Assembly: GCF_900601905.1 (NCBI RefSeq)
Contig: NZ_UWFA01000170.1
Location: 372,001 to 436,000 of the forward strand
From: Pseudomonas viridiflava
Lineage (GTDB): Bacteria; Pseudomonadota; Gammaproteobacteria; Pseudomonadales; Pseudomonadaceae
Direction of reading: 5' to 3'
Length of the DNA stretch: 64,000 bases
In this document: piece by piece, positions 26,664-36,594 of the stretch
Layout: each line of letters opens with the position of its first letter
Numbering within the stretch: position 1 is the stretch's first letter
Position numbers and translations under genes: made by a program
The notes under the pieces: generated by a model
The model's database searches: none
The model's input: the letters and a program-made list of their open reading frames with translations, nothing else
Told to the model about the DNA's origin: nothing

Positions 26664-26765
26664 CGTTTGTGGTGCTGAAAGGCAAAACCTGCGGTATCAA
26701 GCGCCAAGGCCGTCGGAGTGTGTAGGCCGAATTCCGGCTAGCCCGTGAATCAGTCGACACGGCAG

Positions 26766-26876
26766 TTCAAACGCCACCGCGTCATCGTTCTTCGCGAGCA
26801 AGCTCGGCTCCCACAGGATCGGGGTTTTCAAGCCCACTGCGTCATCATTCTTCGCGGGCAAGCCCGGCGCCAACAG
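26766..26876. repeat. Two tandem REP units with a 60-bp period
   Basis: TTCGCGAGCAAGCTCGGCTC and TTCGCGGGCAAGCCCGGCGC occur in direct orientation, each inside a 50-bp unit starting TTCAA. The class differs from the GGCTTTAGCC REPINs. Confidence 0.75.
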
Positions 26877-26908
26877 ATATTGCACTTCAAGGGCCGGACG
26901 CTGCTACC

Positions 26909-27658
26909 TCAAGCCCCAAACCCACCATCGATCGTCAGGCTCGCACCGGTGATGTAACCCGCTTCCGGGCCCGCCAGGTAGGCGACAAAGCTGGCGATTT
27001 CCTCTGCATGGCCGTAGCGACCAATCGCCATGAGCGGGATCAGTGATTCGGCGAAGTCGCCGGTTGCCGGGTTCATGTCGGTGTCCACCGGGCCAGGCTG
27101 GACGTTGTTAATAGTGATGCCACGCGGGCCGAGGTCGCGGGCCAGGCCTTTGGTCAGGCCGACCAGTGCCGATTTGCTCATGGCGTAGACGCCGCCACCG
27201 GCGAAGGGCATGCGCTCGGCGTTGGTGCTGCCGATGTTGATGATCCGGCCACCGTCACCCATGTGCCGAGCGGCAGCCTGGGAGGCGATGAAGACGCTGC
27301 GCACATTGATATTCAGGGTTCGATCGAAGTCTTCGAGACTGAACTCTTCCAGCGGGCCAACCGCCAGAACCCCGGCGTTGTTCACCAGAATGTCCACACC
27401 GCCCAGTTGCTCGACCGTGGTAGCGACCGCGCGCTGAATGGCGTCTGCATCGGCGCTGTCGGCTTTGATCGCCAGAGCCTTGCCGCCGGCGGCGGTGATG
27501 CTGTCCTGCAGTTCCTCGGCCTTGGCCTGCGAGCTGACATAGGTGAAGGCAACCGCTGCGCCTTCTGCGGCCAGACGTTTGACGATGGCTGCGCCGATGC
27601 CACGGGATCCGCCTTGAACGAGGGCCACTTTACCGCCGAGAGGGAGTTGCTGAGTCAT
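26909..27658 (-). CDS. SDR family oxidoreductase
   Basis: This 249-residue protein is a classical short-chain dehydrogenase/reductase. The cofactor loop GGSRGIGAAI, the NNAG stretch LVNNAGVL and the catalytic Ser-Tyr-Lys set (NIGSTNAE..., then VYAMSKSAL) are all visible. The Thr-Tyr in TYVSSQAKAEEL suggests NADP(H). It resembles FabG-like 3-oxoacyl reductases, but no lipid genes are near. It is divergent from a LysR gene with 119 bases between them, so that regulator probably controls it. Confidence 0.9.
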   Translation of the reverse strand: MTQQLPLGGKVALVQGGSRGIGAAIVKRLAAEGAAVAFTYVSSQAKAEELQDSITAAGGKALAIKADSADADAIQRAVATTVEQLGGVDILVNNAGVLAVGPLEEFSLEDFDRTLNINVRSVFIASQAAARHMGDGGRIINIGSTNAERMPFAGGGVYAMSKSALVGLTKGLARDLGPRGITINNVQPGPVDTDMNPATGDFAESLIPLMAIGRYGHAEEIASFVAYLAGPEAGYITGASLTIDGGFGA

Positions 27659-27755
27659 GCTGTTCTCCAGAGTCGTGAGTGATGCTGTTGGTGGAGTTGA
27701 GTATCCGGTGCTGATTGCATGCCGTGTAGCCAGTAATCGCGATAGTCTGTGTAAA

Positions 27756-27767
27756 CCAAAAGTTTGG
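27756..27767. promoter_or_regulatory. Palindrome before the LysR gene
   Basis: CCAAAAGTTTGG is a perfect 12-bp palindrome ending 10 bases before the LysR start codon. It may be the binding site for autoregulation and for control of the divergent SDR gene, though its place next to the ribosome-binding site is unusual. Confidence 0.3.
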
Positions 27768-27777
27768 AATCCAGGCC

Positions 27778-28701
27778 ATGGAAAACTTCAGCAGCATCGA
27801 ATGCTTCGTCCGTAGCGCCGAGGTTGGCAGCTTTGCCGAAGCTGCCCGGCGTTTGAGCCTGACGCCAGCCGCGGTGGGCAAAAGTGTCGCCAAGCTTGAG
27901 GCTCGGCTGGGCGTGCGCCTGTTCCAGCGTAGTACTCGCAGCCTGACTCTGACGGAAGCCGGGCAACGTTTTCTGACGGAGGTCAGCGCCAGCCTGCAAA
28001 CCATTCAGAATGCGGTCGCGAATCTGGCCAGCGCCGAAGGGCAGCCCACCGGGACGCTCAAGGTGAGCATGGGCACGGTGTTCGGCCGCCTGTACATCGT
28101 GCCGTTGCTGGGCGAGTTTCTGCGCCGCTACCCCGCGATCAGCCCGGACTGGCATTTCGATAACCGGCAGATCGATCTCATCAGCCAGGGCTTTGATGCG
28201 GCCATCGGCGGCGGCTTCGATCTACCCCTGGGGGTCGTGGCGCGCAAGCTGGCGCCGGCGCATCGAGTGCTGGTGGCTTCGCCGGAATACCTGGCCCAGT
28301 ACCCCGGGATCATGCGTCCCGAAGAGCTCCATGAGCATGCCGGCATCCTGATCCGTTCGCCACAGACTGGCCGTATCCGCTCCTGGCCGCTAAGCCATCG
28401 AGACGGCGAGCAAAATGCACTGAGCCTGAAAGTGCGCATGACCATGAGTGATTCGGAAGCGGCCTGTGCTGCCGCTGAGCAGGGCCTGGGCATCGCGCTG
28501 GTCAGCATGCCTTTTGCCGTGTCCTATCTGCGCAGCGGGCAGCTGTCCCGTGTTTTGCCGGACTGGTACGTCGATGATGGCAACATTTCCCTCTATTACA
28601 GCGAGCACAAACTGCTGCCGGGCAAGACCCGGGCCTTTGTTGATTTCGTGATCGAGCAGTTTGCCGAGCAGCAACTGCCAAAGGTATTCAGCGCGGTGTA
28701 A
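27778..28701 (+). CDS. LysR-family transcriptional regulator
   Basis: This 307-residue regulator has an N-terminal winged helix-turn-helix (FVRSAEVGSFAEAARRLSLT, then AVGKSVAKLEARLGVRLFQR) and a LysR substrate-binding domain from about residue 90. It is of the CrgA/DhcR-like clade that commonly controls an adjacent dehydrogenase. Divergence from the SDR gene makes that its likely target. The effector is unknown. Confidence 0.9.
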   Translation: MENFSSIECFVRSAEVGSFAEAARRLSLTPAAVGKSVAKLEARLGVRLFQRSTRSLTLTEAGQRFLTEVSASLQTIQNAVANLASAEGQPTGTLKVSMGTVFGRLYIVPLLGEFLRRYPAISPDWHFDNRQIDLISQGFDAAIGGGFDLPLGVVARKLAPAHRVLVASPEYLAQYPGIMRPEELHEHAGILIRSPQTGRIRSWPLSHRDGEQNALSLKVRMTMSDSEAACAAAEQGLGIALVSMPFAVSYLRSGQLSRVLPDWYVDDGNISLYYSEHKLLPGKTRAFVDFVIEQFAEQQLPKVFSAV

Positions 28702-28749
28702 CAATTATTTTTCAAAAATAGATGAGGTAAACCCGTTCGGCTGACGTGT

Positions 28750-28770
28750 AGTGAGAATCAGATTCGTTTC
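28750..28770 (+). promoter_or_regulatory. Probable Fur box
   Basis: AGTGAGAATCAGATTCGTTTC contains the GAGAATC-A-GATTCGTT inverted core of a Fur box, 40 bases before the receptor's start codon. Iron repression of the receptor is expected. Confidence 0.55.
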
Positions 28771-28809
28771 AAGACGAACGCCAACACTACCCAGAGCACA
28801 GGTTTATCC

Positions 28810-31053
28810 ATGACAACGCAGGTATTCGGTCTTTGCGCGCGCTCCCACGCGGCTGTCCCGTCCATTGAGCTGACCGCTGTTTCAATCCGTGCGCTGTCGC
28901 GCCGCCGTCCGGGTTTGGTCCTCGGTCTGTGTTCGGCGACGGTGGTGTTGTGGGCACTCAGCCCGGGGCTGGCACTGGCCGAGCAGCTACAGCTCGATGC
29001 GGTCAATATCGACGCCAGCACCGATAAGCCTTCACGCGGCGAAGCGGACAATATCGAGGACAGCCGCACCAGCTATCAGGCGCGCCGCGCTTCGGTCGCG
29101 ACTCGCACCGACGCCCGCCTGGTGGAAGTGCCGCAGTCAGTGAATGTGGTCACCCAGCGCGTGATTGAAGACCGTGCGCCCGCCAGCCTGGACGAAGCAA
29201 TCAATGCGGTGAGCGGCGTCAAGCAAGGCAACACGCTGGGCGGCACCCAGGATGCGATCCAGAAGCGCGGCTTCGGCACTAACCGTGACAATTCGATCAT
29301 GCGTGATGGCATGCAGTCGGTGCAGGCGCGCAACTTCACGCCCACCACCGAGCGGGTCGAGGTGCTCAAAGGCCCGGCCTCGATGTTGTACGGCGTGCAG
29401 GACCCTGGCGGGATTATCAACGTGGTCACCAAAAAACCGCAGTTGACGGCCGCGCACTCCATTTCGGCGTTTGGCAGCAGTTTTGGCGGCGGGGGCGAGC
29501 AGATCGATCTGACGGGCCCGTTGGGTGACAGCGGTCTGGCCTACCGGTTTATCGCCGACAAGCAGAACTACGACTATTGGCGCAATTTCGGCAGCATCGA
29601 TCAATCGGTGATTGCACCGTCGCTGGCCTGGTATGGCGATGACACGACGGTGTCGGTGGCCTATGAGCATATGGAGTATTCGGTTCCGTTTGACCGTGGC
29701 ACGCAAATCAATCCTCAGACCGGCAAGGTGCTGGACATCCCACGCAACCGGCGCCTGGATGAGCCGTTCAACGTGACCACTGGCCGCTCCGATTCCGTCG
29801 ACCTGCGCATGGAGCATCGCTTCAATGACACCTGGTCGCTGCGTACCGGCTACGGTTACAGCCGCAATTATTACAACGACTATCAATCGCGCTATATGTC
29901 AGCCAACTACAACACCGGGGCAGTCACCCGTCGTGGCGACGCGACCCGCGACGCCGTGCAGTTCGCCCATACCGCCACCGTCAACACGCTGGGCAAGCTG
30001 TATTGGGGCGACACCCTGCATGAAGTGTTGATTGGCGCCGACTACATGAAAAACGAGCGGGACCTTGGCGATCTGATCCGCAGCACCCAGCGCGCCGATT
30101 TCAATTACAACGCGCCGGTCTATGGCAATGCCGTGCGGCCGAGCACGGTCAGCGCGCCGAACAGTGACCAGAGCGATCACCTGCAGACGCATGCGTTCTT
30201 CGTCCAGGACTCGATTCACCTGAGTGACCGATGGATTCTGCAGGGCGGCCTGCGCTATGACGCCTTTGACGAGATCACCGGCAAGGGCCGCCCCTTTGTG
30301 GTGGGTGCCGACGTCAAGGACAGCAAGGTGGTGCCACGGGTTGGCCTGGTCTACATGATTCAGCCGGACTGGTCGCTGTACACCAGTTACACCGAGTCGT
30401 TCCGGCCCAACACGTCCATTGCCGCACCGATTGGCGACCTGCCACCGGAAGAAGGCAAGGCTTACGAGTTCGGCACCAAGTTCGAGAATGATTCCATCAC
30501 GGCCACCGTCGCGCTGTTCAACATCAACAAGAAGAACGTGCAGACCAGCGAGACCTGCGGCACTGAAACCTGTACCCGGGTCTCTGGTGAGGTCCGCTCC
30601 CGAGGTCTTGAGGCGGATGTCACTGGCAAGATCAACGAATACTGGAGTGTCACCGGCAGCTACGCTTTCACCGATACCGAAGTACTCAAGGATCCGATTC
30701 TTGAGGGTCAGCCGCTCGATGGCGTGTCCAGGCATACCGCTGCACTGTACCTGACTCGCGATTTCGGCCATGTGGGCATTGGTGATCTGCGCGCCGGTGC
30801 CGGTGCACGCTACGCCAGCCGCTGGGGCGTCAACGACGGTACCGGTGTCGAGTATTACTTGCCGTCTTCAAAAGTGGCCGATGCTTTTGTCAGCTACAAG
30901 ATGAAGTTCGACAGTCGCGACCTGACCTTGCAGCTGAATCTGAAAAACATGTTTGACGAACGCTACTACGTTTCCAGCAGCGGCCTGGGTTCCCCTGCAA
31001 TCGTGATTGGCGAACCGCGCCAGTTGATCGGGCGGGTGAAGCTGGACTTCTGA
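28810..31053 (+). CDS. TonB-dependent siderophore receptor
   Basis: This 747-residue outer-membrane receptor has an unusually long leader (Ala cleavage near residue 58, GLALA-EQLQLD) and then goes directly to the plug (about 90-220: EVPQSVNVVTQRVIEDR, FTPTTERVEVLKGPASMLYG) and a 22-strand barrel ending in Phe (GRVKLDF). There is no STN domain before the plug, so it should not signal to an anti-sigma factor. It belongs to the FhuA/FoxA-like siderophore group. The ligand is unknown, and no siderophore synthesis genes are near. A probable Fur box precedes it. Confidence 0.92.
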   Translation: MTTQVFGLCARSHAAVPSIELTAVSIRALSRRRPGLVLGLCSATVVLWALSPGLALAEQLQLDAVNIDASTDKPSRGEADNIEDSRTSYQARRASVATRTDARLVEVPQSVNVVTQRVIEDRAPASLDEAINAVSGVKQGNTLGGTQDAIQKRGFGTNRDNSIMRDGMQSVQARNFTPTTERVEVLKGPASMLYGVQDPGGIINVVTKKPQLTAAHSISAFGSSFGGGGEQIDLTGPLGDSGLAYRFIADKQNYDYWRNFGSIDQSVIAPSLAWYGDDTTVSVAYEHMEYSVPFDRGTQINPQTGKVLDIPRNRRLDEPFNVTTGRSDSVDLRMEHRFNDTWSLRTGYGYSRNYYNDYQSRYMSANYNTGAVTRRGDATRDAVQFAHTATVNTLGKLYWGDTLHEVLIGADYMKNERDLGDLIRSTQRADFNYNAPVYGNAVRPSTVSAPNSDQSDHLQTHAFFVQDSIHLSDRWILQGGLRYDAFDEITGKGRPFVVGADVKDSKVVPRVGLVYMIQPDWSLYTSYTESFRPNTSIAAPIGDLPPEEGKAYEFGTKFENDSITATVALFNINKKNVQTSETCGTETCTRVSGEVRSRGLEADVTGKINEYWSVTGSYAFTDTEVLKDPILEGQPLDGVSRHTAALYLTRDFGHVGIGDLRAGAGARYASRWGVNDGTGVEYYLPSSKVADAFVSYKMKFDSRDLTLQLNLKNMFDERYYVSSSGLGSPAIVIGEPRQLIGRVKLDF

Positions 31054-31101
31054 CCCGTCAACAGCTTTGGCTAAGCGCCCATCTCGTTTCGGGCTGGGCT
31101 T

Positions 31102-31641
31102 TTACACCATCCTCTTGAGGGTGTTGTCCTTGCGCACGAAGTGGTGCCAGATGGCGGCAATCACGTGCAGGCCGATCACGTAGTAAAAGATGCTGCCCAG
31201 CAGTTTGTGCAAGTCTTCCAGGCTTTCAGCGAACCGATCAGAAACCGGGAAAGGTGAGGGGATCAGCAGCTGAGTGAGCGGGATGGGTAGCGCGCCTTTT
31301 TCGATCAGCACGGTGAACAGCCCAAGCAACGGCTGGGCAAATAGAAACGCATAGAGCAGGTAATGCGACAACGTTGCTGCCGTGCGTAACAGTCCTTCCA
31401 GTGGCGGTGTGATACCGGGAGGCGTGTGGCGCCGCCGCTCGGCGACCCGGAAAAAGGCCAGGGCCAGAATCAGAAGGCCTACCCAGAAATGGCTCTGGAC
31501 TACAAACATGCGCAGCTCGGAGCCTTTGCCAAACTCGGAGCGGCTCAAGATCAGGGTATAGGCGAGTACGATCAGTACCGCCATTAGCCAGTGAAGCCAC
31601 CGGGCCTTGGAGCTGTAGCGTTCAGGTGTCGGTGAACTCAC
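31102..31641 (-). CDS. Cytochrome b561 family protein
   Basis: This 179-residue inner-membrane protein has four membrane helices with the haem-ligand histidines of the family (RWLHWLMAV, VQSHFWVG, SHYLLYAF and GLHVIAAIWHH). Members pass electrons between quinol or superoxide and periplasmic partners. It converges on the siderophore receptor gene with 48 bases between stops. Co-occurrence with an iron-uptake receptor could point to ferric reduction, but that is inference. Confidence 0.9.
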   Translation of the reverse strand: MSSPTPERYSSKARWLHWLMAVLIVLAYTLILSRSEFGKGSELRMFVVQSHFWVGLLILALAFFRVAERRRHTPPGITPPLEGLLRTAATLSHYLLYAFLFAQPLLGLFTVLIEKGALPIPLTQLLIPSPFPVSDRFAESLEDLHKLLGSIFYYVIGLHVIAAIWHHFVRKDNTLKRMV

Positions 31642-32292
31642 GGGGCGTTCCTTTGCTGTTCGTTATAGGGTCCGGCTGCCGATCAAGCAGGTCAAGTCTG
31701 TCTGACACCCTGCGGGCTGATTCACTCCAATCCGCGATTGGATTTCGTGAAAATGATGCGCCGCCTTATTGACGAAGCCTATTCATTTATCCCTAAAGCA
31801 AGCGCCGTGCCGAAGTGAATTTGCTCTGCTGATCACGGGCGTGCTTCCGAGCATTCAGCCCGTGCGGACGTCGCGCAGGTTATTTTCTACCACTGCGTTA
31901 AATAAGGTGTGATTAAAATCTGAAACCTGATAGCCAACGGTGATTAATCCGTTTCGCTCAAGGATTGACACTTGCCAATATTGGATCCATCTTTGTTAAC
32001 TCATTCTGAAATGAACACATACAAGAAAGTTGCAAAGCTAACTATTGGTTTTAAGAATGTATCCAGGCGATGTCGACACTCTTATCCACTAAGAACACTT
32101 TTCATTTCGCTCCAACTGCAGCACTACAATTCATTTATATAACATTCCACAGGAGGCTTTATCGGTCGATGGGAACGCTTTTTTGCGGTACTTCTCTGGA
32201 TGAGTGCGCATGTGCACTGTGGTCATCTCTTAATGAACCTCCGTTGAGGTTAAGGCATTTACCATGGCTCAGCATTGCTGGGGAGAAACCCG
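31642..32292. other. AT-rich intergenic region
   Basis: Over 650 bases without a credible gene. From about 31880 to 32160 it is clearly more AT-rich than its surroundings, with TATATAA (32137) as a possible -10. An AGGAGG lies at 32151-32156, but the frame from the ATG 12 bases later gives an unlikely protein that runs into the next gene out of frame. Confidence 0.5.
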
Positions 32293-33432
32293 ATGGAAGG
32301 CAAAAAGCTACTGATCGTTGGTGGCGGGGATTTGTGCATGCAGCTTCTCAAACTACTGGTCCCGACAGGGCTGTTCACCTTCTACATCGCGGGTCGCGAT
32401 CAAGAGAAACTTACCCGCAGCTGTAACTTCTTTCGGTTAGGCGCTTTGCAGTTAGGCAAGACTTGTACAATTTATCCGGTGATCATGGATCTATCGGAAG
32501 GTAATGTAGAAGAAAATTCTGCGACCTTGTCCAGGATTCGTCCGGATATTGTGTTCAATGCGGCCTCTTTACACGCATGGCGAACTATTAACCACCCCAG
32601 CTGCGATAACTACCCAGCCCTTGATGAGGCTCGTTTCGGACCCTGGCTGCCCATGCAACTGGCACCAGCCTATGAACTGATGCGTGCTGTCAAACATGCC
32701 GGGATCAGGGTGTTGACCGTCAACGGCGCTTTTCCGGATGTAGTCAATGCGGTGCTTGATAAGGTCGGGTTACGGCCTGATACGGGCACCGGGGGCGTTG
32801 CCAATCTGGTGACAGCGCTCAGGCTGTCGATAGCCCGGCTGGCCATGGCGCCACCGGAAACGGTTCACGTGAGACTGGTGGCCGAGCAATATTTCGCTCA
32901 ATACGTGGCGCATGCCGGTTTGCCCCCCGCTATGCCTTATCGGCTCAGTTATGTCGTCGGTGGACTGGATTGCACCGGGGAATTCAAGGATGCGCAGATC
33001 TTCGGCTCGGTCTGCACGCATTTTCGCAGTCTGGGGGGGATCAACATCAACTTTATCAATGCCATCTCGGCGGCTCAGGTCCTGGAGAACCTGCACAACC
33101 CGGTCGAAGTCATCACTCATGCACCGGGACCCAATGGGCTGCCGGGCGGTTATCCGGTACGCGTCGGCCTGGGCCAGGTGTTGCTGGCGCTGCCGTCTGG
33201 GGTTTCGCGTGCCGATGCCATCGGCGTCAACCAACTGGGCCTTCGCGAGGACGGAATCGAAACGATACGCGCCGACGGCAGCGTGGTATTTGCCTCACCA
33301 AACATGGCCGTCATGGAATCGCGGCTGGGTTATTACCTGACCCGCATGCCCCTGGCGGATGTTCATCAGTGCGCCCATGAGCTGAGCTGCAAATACCAGG
33401 AATATGCCCAATCGAGCCGGTTGAGGGCGTGA
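32293..33432 (+). CDS. Saccharopine dehydrogenase-like NAD(P)-binding protein
   Basis: This 379-residue protein starts with a Rossmann nucleotide-binding loop (KKLLIVGGGDLCMQLLKLLV) and continues like the saccharopine dehydrogenase/homospermidine synthase superfamily (RPDIVFNAASLHAWRT, VLTVNGAFPDVVNAVL). GGGAG eight bases before the ATG at 32293 sets the start. The partner enzymes of lysine, polyamine or opine metallophore routes are absent, so the substrate is unknown. The AT-rich upstream region suggests that the locus may have been acquired horizontally. Confidence 0.78.
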   Translation: MEGKKLLIVGGGDLCMQLLKLLVPTGLFTFYIAGRDQEKLTRSCNFFRLGALQLGKTCTIYPVIMDLSEGNVEENSATLSRIRPDIVFNAASLHAWRTINHPSCDNYPALDEARFGPWLPMQLAPAYELMRAVKHAGIRVLTVNGAFPDVVNAVLDKVGLRPDTGTGGVANLVTALRLSIARLAMAPPETVHVRLVAEQYFAQYVAHAGLPPAMPYRLSYVVGGLDCTGEFKDAQIFGSVCTHFRSLGGININFINAISAAQVLENLHNPVEVITHAPGPNGLPGGYPVRVGLGQVLLALPSGVSRADAIGVNQLGLREDGIETIRADGSVVFASPNMAVMESRLGYYLTRMPLADVHQCAHELSCKYQEYAQSSRLRA

Positions 33433-33614
33433 AAACAGGGGTTGACTCAGTCATCAGCAGGGCGCCGAGGTGAAAGTCACGGAACCTGTGCCACTACCAG
33501 CATTCATATGACCTGATTACTCCATTTTGACCTCGCACGTTTTCCCCACCCTGATGGGGCCGCAGCAGCGAGGCCATGGAGCGACATGGTGTGAACTGGG
33601 CTGAGACTTTTTCC

Positions 33615-34532
33615 ATGAGTGATATCCGCATAGGCATTTCCGGCTGGCGTTACGTCCCGTGGCGGGCAGATTTCTATCCCGAAAAACTGGTTCAGAAAAA
33701 CGAGCTCAAATTCGCCTCGCGGGCGGTCAACAGCATCGAGATCAACGGTTCGTTCTACTCCCTGCAATCCCCTGAACTCTACGCCCGCTGGGCTGCCGAG
33801 ACCCCTGATGACTTTGTTTTCAGCGTCAAAGGCCCGCGTTTCATCACCCATGTGCGGCGTCTGAACGAGGTCGAGAAGCCCGTGGCCAACTTCTTCGCGT
33901 CGGGGATTTTCCAGTTGGGACGCAAGCTGGGGCCGATCCTTTGGCAATTCCCGCCCAGCTTCAGGTTTGATGAGCAAAAGTTCGCGCACTTCCTGAGCTT
34001 GCTACCCCAGAACATGAAGCAGGCCAGGGCGTGTGCGCAGTCCTGCGATGAGCGCATGCAAAAGCCCGGCTATCTGGATATGCCCAAGACTGGCAAGGTT
34101 CGGCATGCGGTGGAAATCCGTCATGAGAGTTTTTGCGTGCCCGAATTTGTTGCTTTACTGCGCAAATACAAGGTGGCGCTGGTGGTTGCCGACACCGCGG
34201 GTAAATGGCCCTATGTCGAGGACCTGACCAGCGACTTCGTCTACCTGCGCCTGCATGGCGACAAAAAGCTCTATGCCAGCGGCTACAGCGATGCGGCTCT
34301 CAAGCGTTGGGGCGATCGAATCGAGGCCTGGCACAAGGGGTCTCAGCCTGCTGACGCACATCTGATCGTCAAACAGAAAGCACCGCGTAACAAATCCCGC
34401 GACATTTTTTGCTATTTCGATAACGACATCAAAGTCCGGGCGCCCTATGACGCCCGTCAGCTATTGGAGCGTTTTGACCTGGCCAAGGCGCTTGAAGTCG
34501 CGCCTGGCGACCTGCAAGGAGTTGAGTTTTGA
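33615..34532 (+). CDS. DUF72 domain-containing protein
   Basis: This 305-residue protein belongs to DUF72, TIM-barrel-like proteins of unknown activity. Typical motifs are [10 protein letters not shown] at the start, [21 protein letters not shown], and [18 protein letters not shown] near the end. The ATG at 33615 puts the family motif at the N terminus; an upstream ATG at 33576 adds an unrelated stretch. Its stop overlaps the TTG start of the ybhP-like gene, so it is translationally coupled to the phospholipid operon, an unusual neighbour for DUF72. Confidence 0.88.
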   Translation: MSDIRIGISGWRYVPWRADFYPEKLVQKNELKFASRAVNSIEINGSFYSLQSPELYARWAAETPDDFVFSVKGPRFITHVRRLNEVEKPVANFFASGIFQLGRKLGPILWQFPPSFRFDEQKFAHFLSLLPQNMKQARACAQSCDERMQKPGYLDMPKTGKVRHAVEIRHESFCVPEFVALLRKYKVALVVADTAGKWPYVEDLTSDFVYLRLHGDKKLYASGYSDAALKRWGDRIEAWHKGSQPADAHLIVKQKAPRNKSRDIFCYFDNDIKVRAPYDARQLLERFDLAKALEVAPGDLQGVEF

Positions 34533-35314
34533 CCACTGCTACCGCGCCGATGGGCGTGAGAACGGCCACTGCGGCAAGGATTTCCCTGAATGTCCTGACC
34601 ATGAACATGCACATGGGCTTTGGCTTCTTCAACCGGCGCTTCATCCTGCCGGAGCTGCGTGATGCAGTACGCAACGTTTCGGCGGACATCGTGTTCCTGC
34701 AGGAAGTCCACGGCGAACATCAGAACCACGCGCAGCGGGTCAAGGGCTGGCCGACGACCTCGCAGTACGAGTTTCTCGCCGACAGCATGTGGAACGACTT
34801 TGCCTATGGTCGCAACGCGGTCTATCCCCACGGCCATCATGGCAACGCGCTGCTGTCCAAGTACCCGATCATCAGCCACGAAAACCTCGACATTTCGATT
34901 CACGGCACCGAGCAGCGCGGGCTGCTGCATTGCGTACTGGAGGTACCGCATTTTGGTCAGGTGCATGCCATCTGCGTGCACTTGGGTTTACGCGAAAGCC
35001 ATCGCCGCCAGCAGTTGAAGTTGCTGGCCGAGCTACTGGCGCGTTTGCCCGAGTCGGCGCCGGTGATTGTCGCCGGGGACTTCAATGACTGGCGCCAGCG
35101 GGCCGATGCATTGCTGGCCGGAACCGGGCTGCATGAAGTGTTCGTCGACCGTTTCGGCGCGCCGGCAAAAAGCTTTCCAGCACGCTGGCCGCTGCTGTGT
35201 CTGGACCGAATTTACGTACGCAACGCAACGACCGACCGGCCCAAAGTGTTGTCCAACCGGCCATGGTCACACCTTTCAGACCATGCACCCCTGGCAGTTG
35301 AGGTGACCTTATGA
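34529..35314 (+). CDS. ybhP: Endonuclease/exonuclease/phosphatase family protein (YbhP-like)
   Basis: This 261-residue protein has the DNase I-like phosphohydrolase fold: [15 protein letters not shown] with the metal-binding Asn, [10 protein letters not shown] with the catalytic Glu, [12 protein letters not shown], and a final [10 protein letters not shown]. In E. coli ybhP precedes clsB and ybhN, the same order as here, so a role in lipid phosphate metabolism is inferred. The TTG start at 34529 is supported by AAGGAG seven bases upstream and by the overlap with the DUF72 stop; an ATG at 34550 is the alternative. Confidence 0.88.
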   Translation: MTTATAPMGVRTATAARISLNVLTMNMHMGFGFFNRRFILPELRDAVRNVSADIVFLQEVHGEHQNHAQRVKGWPTTSQYEFLADSMWNDFAYGRNAVYPHGHHGNALLSKYPIISHENLDISIHGTEQRGLLHCVLEVPHFGQVHAICVHLGLRESHRRQQLKLLAELLARLPESAPVIVAGDFNDWRQRADALLAGTGLHEVFVDRFGAPAKSFPARWPLLCLDRIYVRNATTDRPKVLSNRPWSHLSDHAPLAVEVTL

Positions 35315-36594
35315 ATGATCAGATCAAAAGCCCCGGGCAATGGCGAGAGGGCAATTCCGTCGAGTTGCTGATTAACGGCGAGGATTACTTCAGCCGCGTG
35401 TTCGAGTGCATCCGCGCCGCGCGCAAGGAAGTGCTCATCGAAACCTTCATCATCTTTGAAGACCGGGTGGGCGAGGCCCTGCAGCAGGCACTGATCCATG
35501 CGGCGAGTAACGGCGTGCGCGTGGTGGTCACGGTCGATGATTACGGCACCAGCGACCTCAGCTCCTCGTTTGTCGCCAGGATGCTGGCGGCCGGTGTGCA
35601 TATTCAGCTGTTCGACCCGCGCCCCCGCCTGATGGGCATGCGCACCAACCTGTTCCGCCGCCTGCATCGCAAGGTCGTGGTGGTGGATGGCGAGCTGGCG
35701 TTTATCGGTGGCATCAACTACAGCGTCGACCACATGAGTGACACGGGAGTGACCGCCAAGCAGGATTACGCTGTGCTGGTGCATGGGCCGATCGTCGCTG
35801 ACATCCATCGCTCCAGCATGCGTTTGCTGAGTGACGACGTGCGGGCCAAATTTCCGGCACTGCGGGTTGAAACCCATCATGCCGGGAGTGCCCGGATGCT
35901 GTTGTGCGAGCGCGATAACGGCGAACACACCACTGACATTGAAGAGCAGTATCTGCAGGCGATCCGCAACGCGACGCAGCGGATCACCATCGCCAACGCG
36001 TACTTTTTCCCCAGCTATCGTTTCCTGCGCGAGTTGCGTAACGCGGCCCGGCGTGGAGTAAAGGTCACACTGATCCTCCAGGGCCAGCCGGACATGCCGT
36101 TTGTCCGGGTATGCTCGCGGCTGACTTACACCTACCTGCTGCGCGACGGGGTGGTGATCCACGAATACACGCAGCGCGCCTTGCACGGCAAAGTCGCGCT
36201 GATCGACCGCGAATGGTCCACCGTGGGCTCCAGCAACCTCGATCCGTTGAGCCTGGCGTTGAACCTTGAGGTCAACCTGTTCATCCGTGACCAGCAGCTC
36301 AACCAGCACCTGCACGAGCACTTGCGTGATCTGGCGGCAACCCACAGCAAGCAGATCAGCCTCAAGGGTGCTGCACGCGGCCAGTGGTGGCGTGCGCCGA
36401 TGATCTTCCTGAGTTTTCACTTCCTGCGTCATTTTCCGGCCATCGCCGGGCTGTTCCCGGCGCACGGCATGCGCCTCAAACCGCTGCGCAGTACTGACGT
36501 CATCCCAGAGGCCAGCGTCGTGGAGCGCGAACACAGCAGCGTCACTCAGGACCTGCAAGCCAGCCTGCAATCGGATCGGGAGAAGTCGTTATGA
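35311..36594 (+). CDS. clsB: Cardiolipin synthase ClsB
   Basis: This 427-residue phospholipase D-family enzyme makes cardiolipin or phosphatidylglycerol at the inner membrane. Both HKD motifs are present: [18 protein letters not shown] (about residue 119) and [18 protein letters not shown] (about residue 292). There are no N-terminal membrane helices, which separates it from ClsA. It overlaps ybhP and ybhN by four bases each (ATGA). The same ybhP-clsB-ybhN order occurs in E. coli, where ClsB is a minor cardiolipin synthase. Confidence 0.93.
   Translation: MNDQIKSPGQWREGNSVELLINGEDYFSRVFECIRAARKEVLIETFIIFEDRVGEALQQALIHAASNGVRVVVTVDDYGTSDLSSSFVARMLAAGVHIQLFDPRPRLMGMRTNLFRRLHRKVVVVDGELAFIGGINYSVDHMSDTGVTAKQDYAVLVHGPIVADIHRSSMRLLSDDVRAKFPALRVETHHAGSARMLLCERDNGEHTTDIEEQYLQAIRNATQRITIANAYFFPSYRFLRELRNAARRGVKVTLILQGQPDMPFVRVCSRLTYTYLLRDGVVIHEYTQRALHGKVALIDREWSTVGSSNLDPLSLALNLEVNLFIRDQQLNQHLHEHLRDLAATHSKQISLKGAARGQWWRAPMIFLSFHFLRHFPAIAGLFPAHGMRLKPLRSTDVIPEASVVEREHSSVTQDLQASLQSDREKSL

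Noticed and set aside
26766..26876. CRISPR-like spacing in the tandem repeat
   Set aside because: There are only two units with REP palindromes and no distinct spacers or cas genes.
32169..32426. Possible leader ORF after AGGAGG at 32151
   Set aside because: The spacing of 12 bases is too long, the translation looks random and runs out of frame into the dehydrogenase gene.
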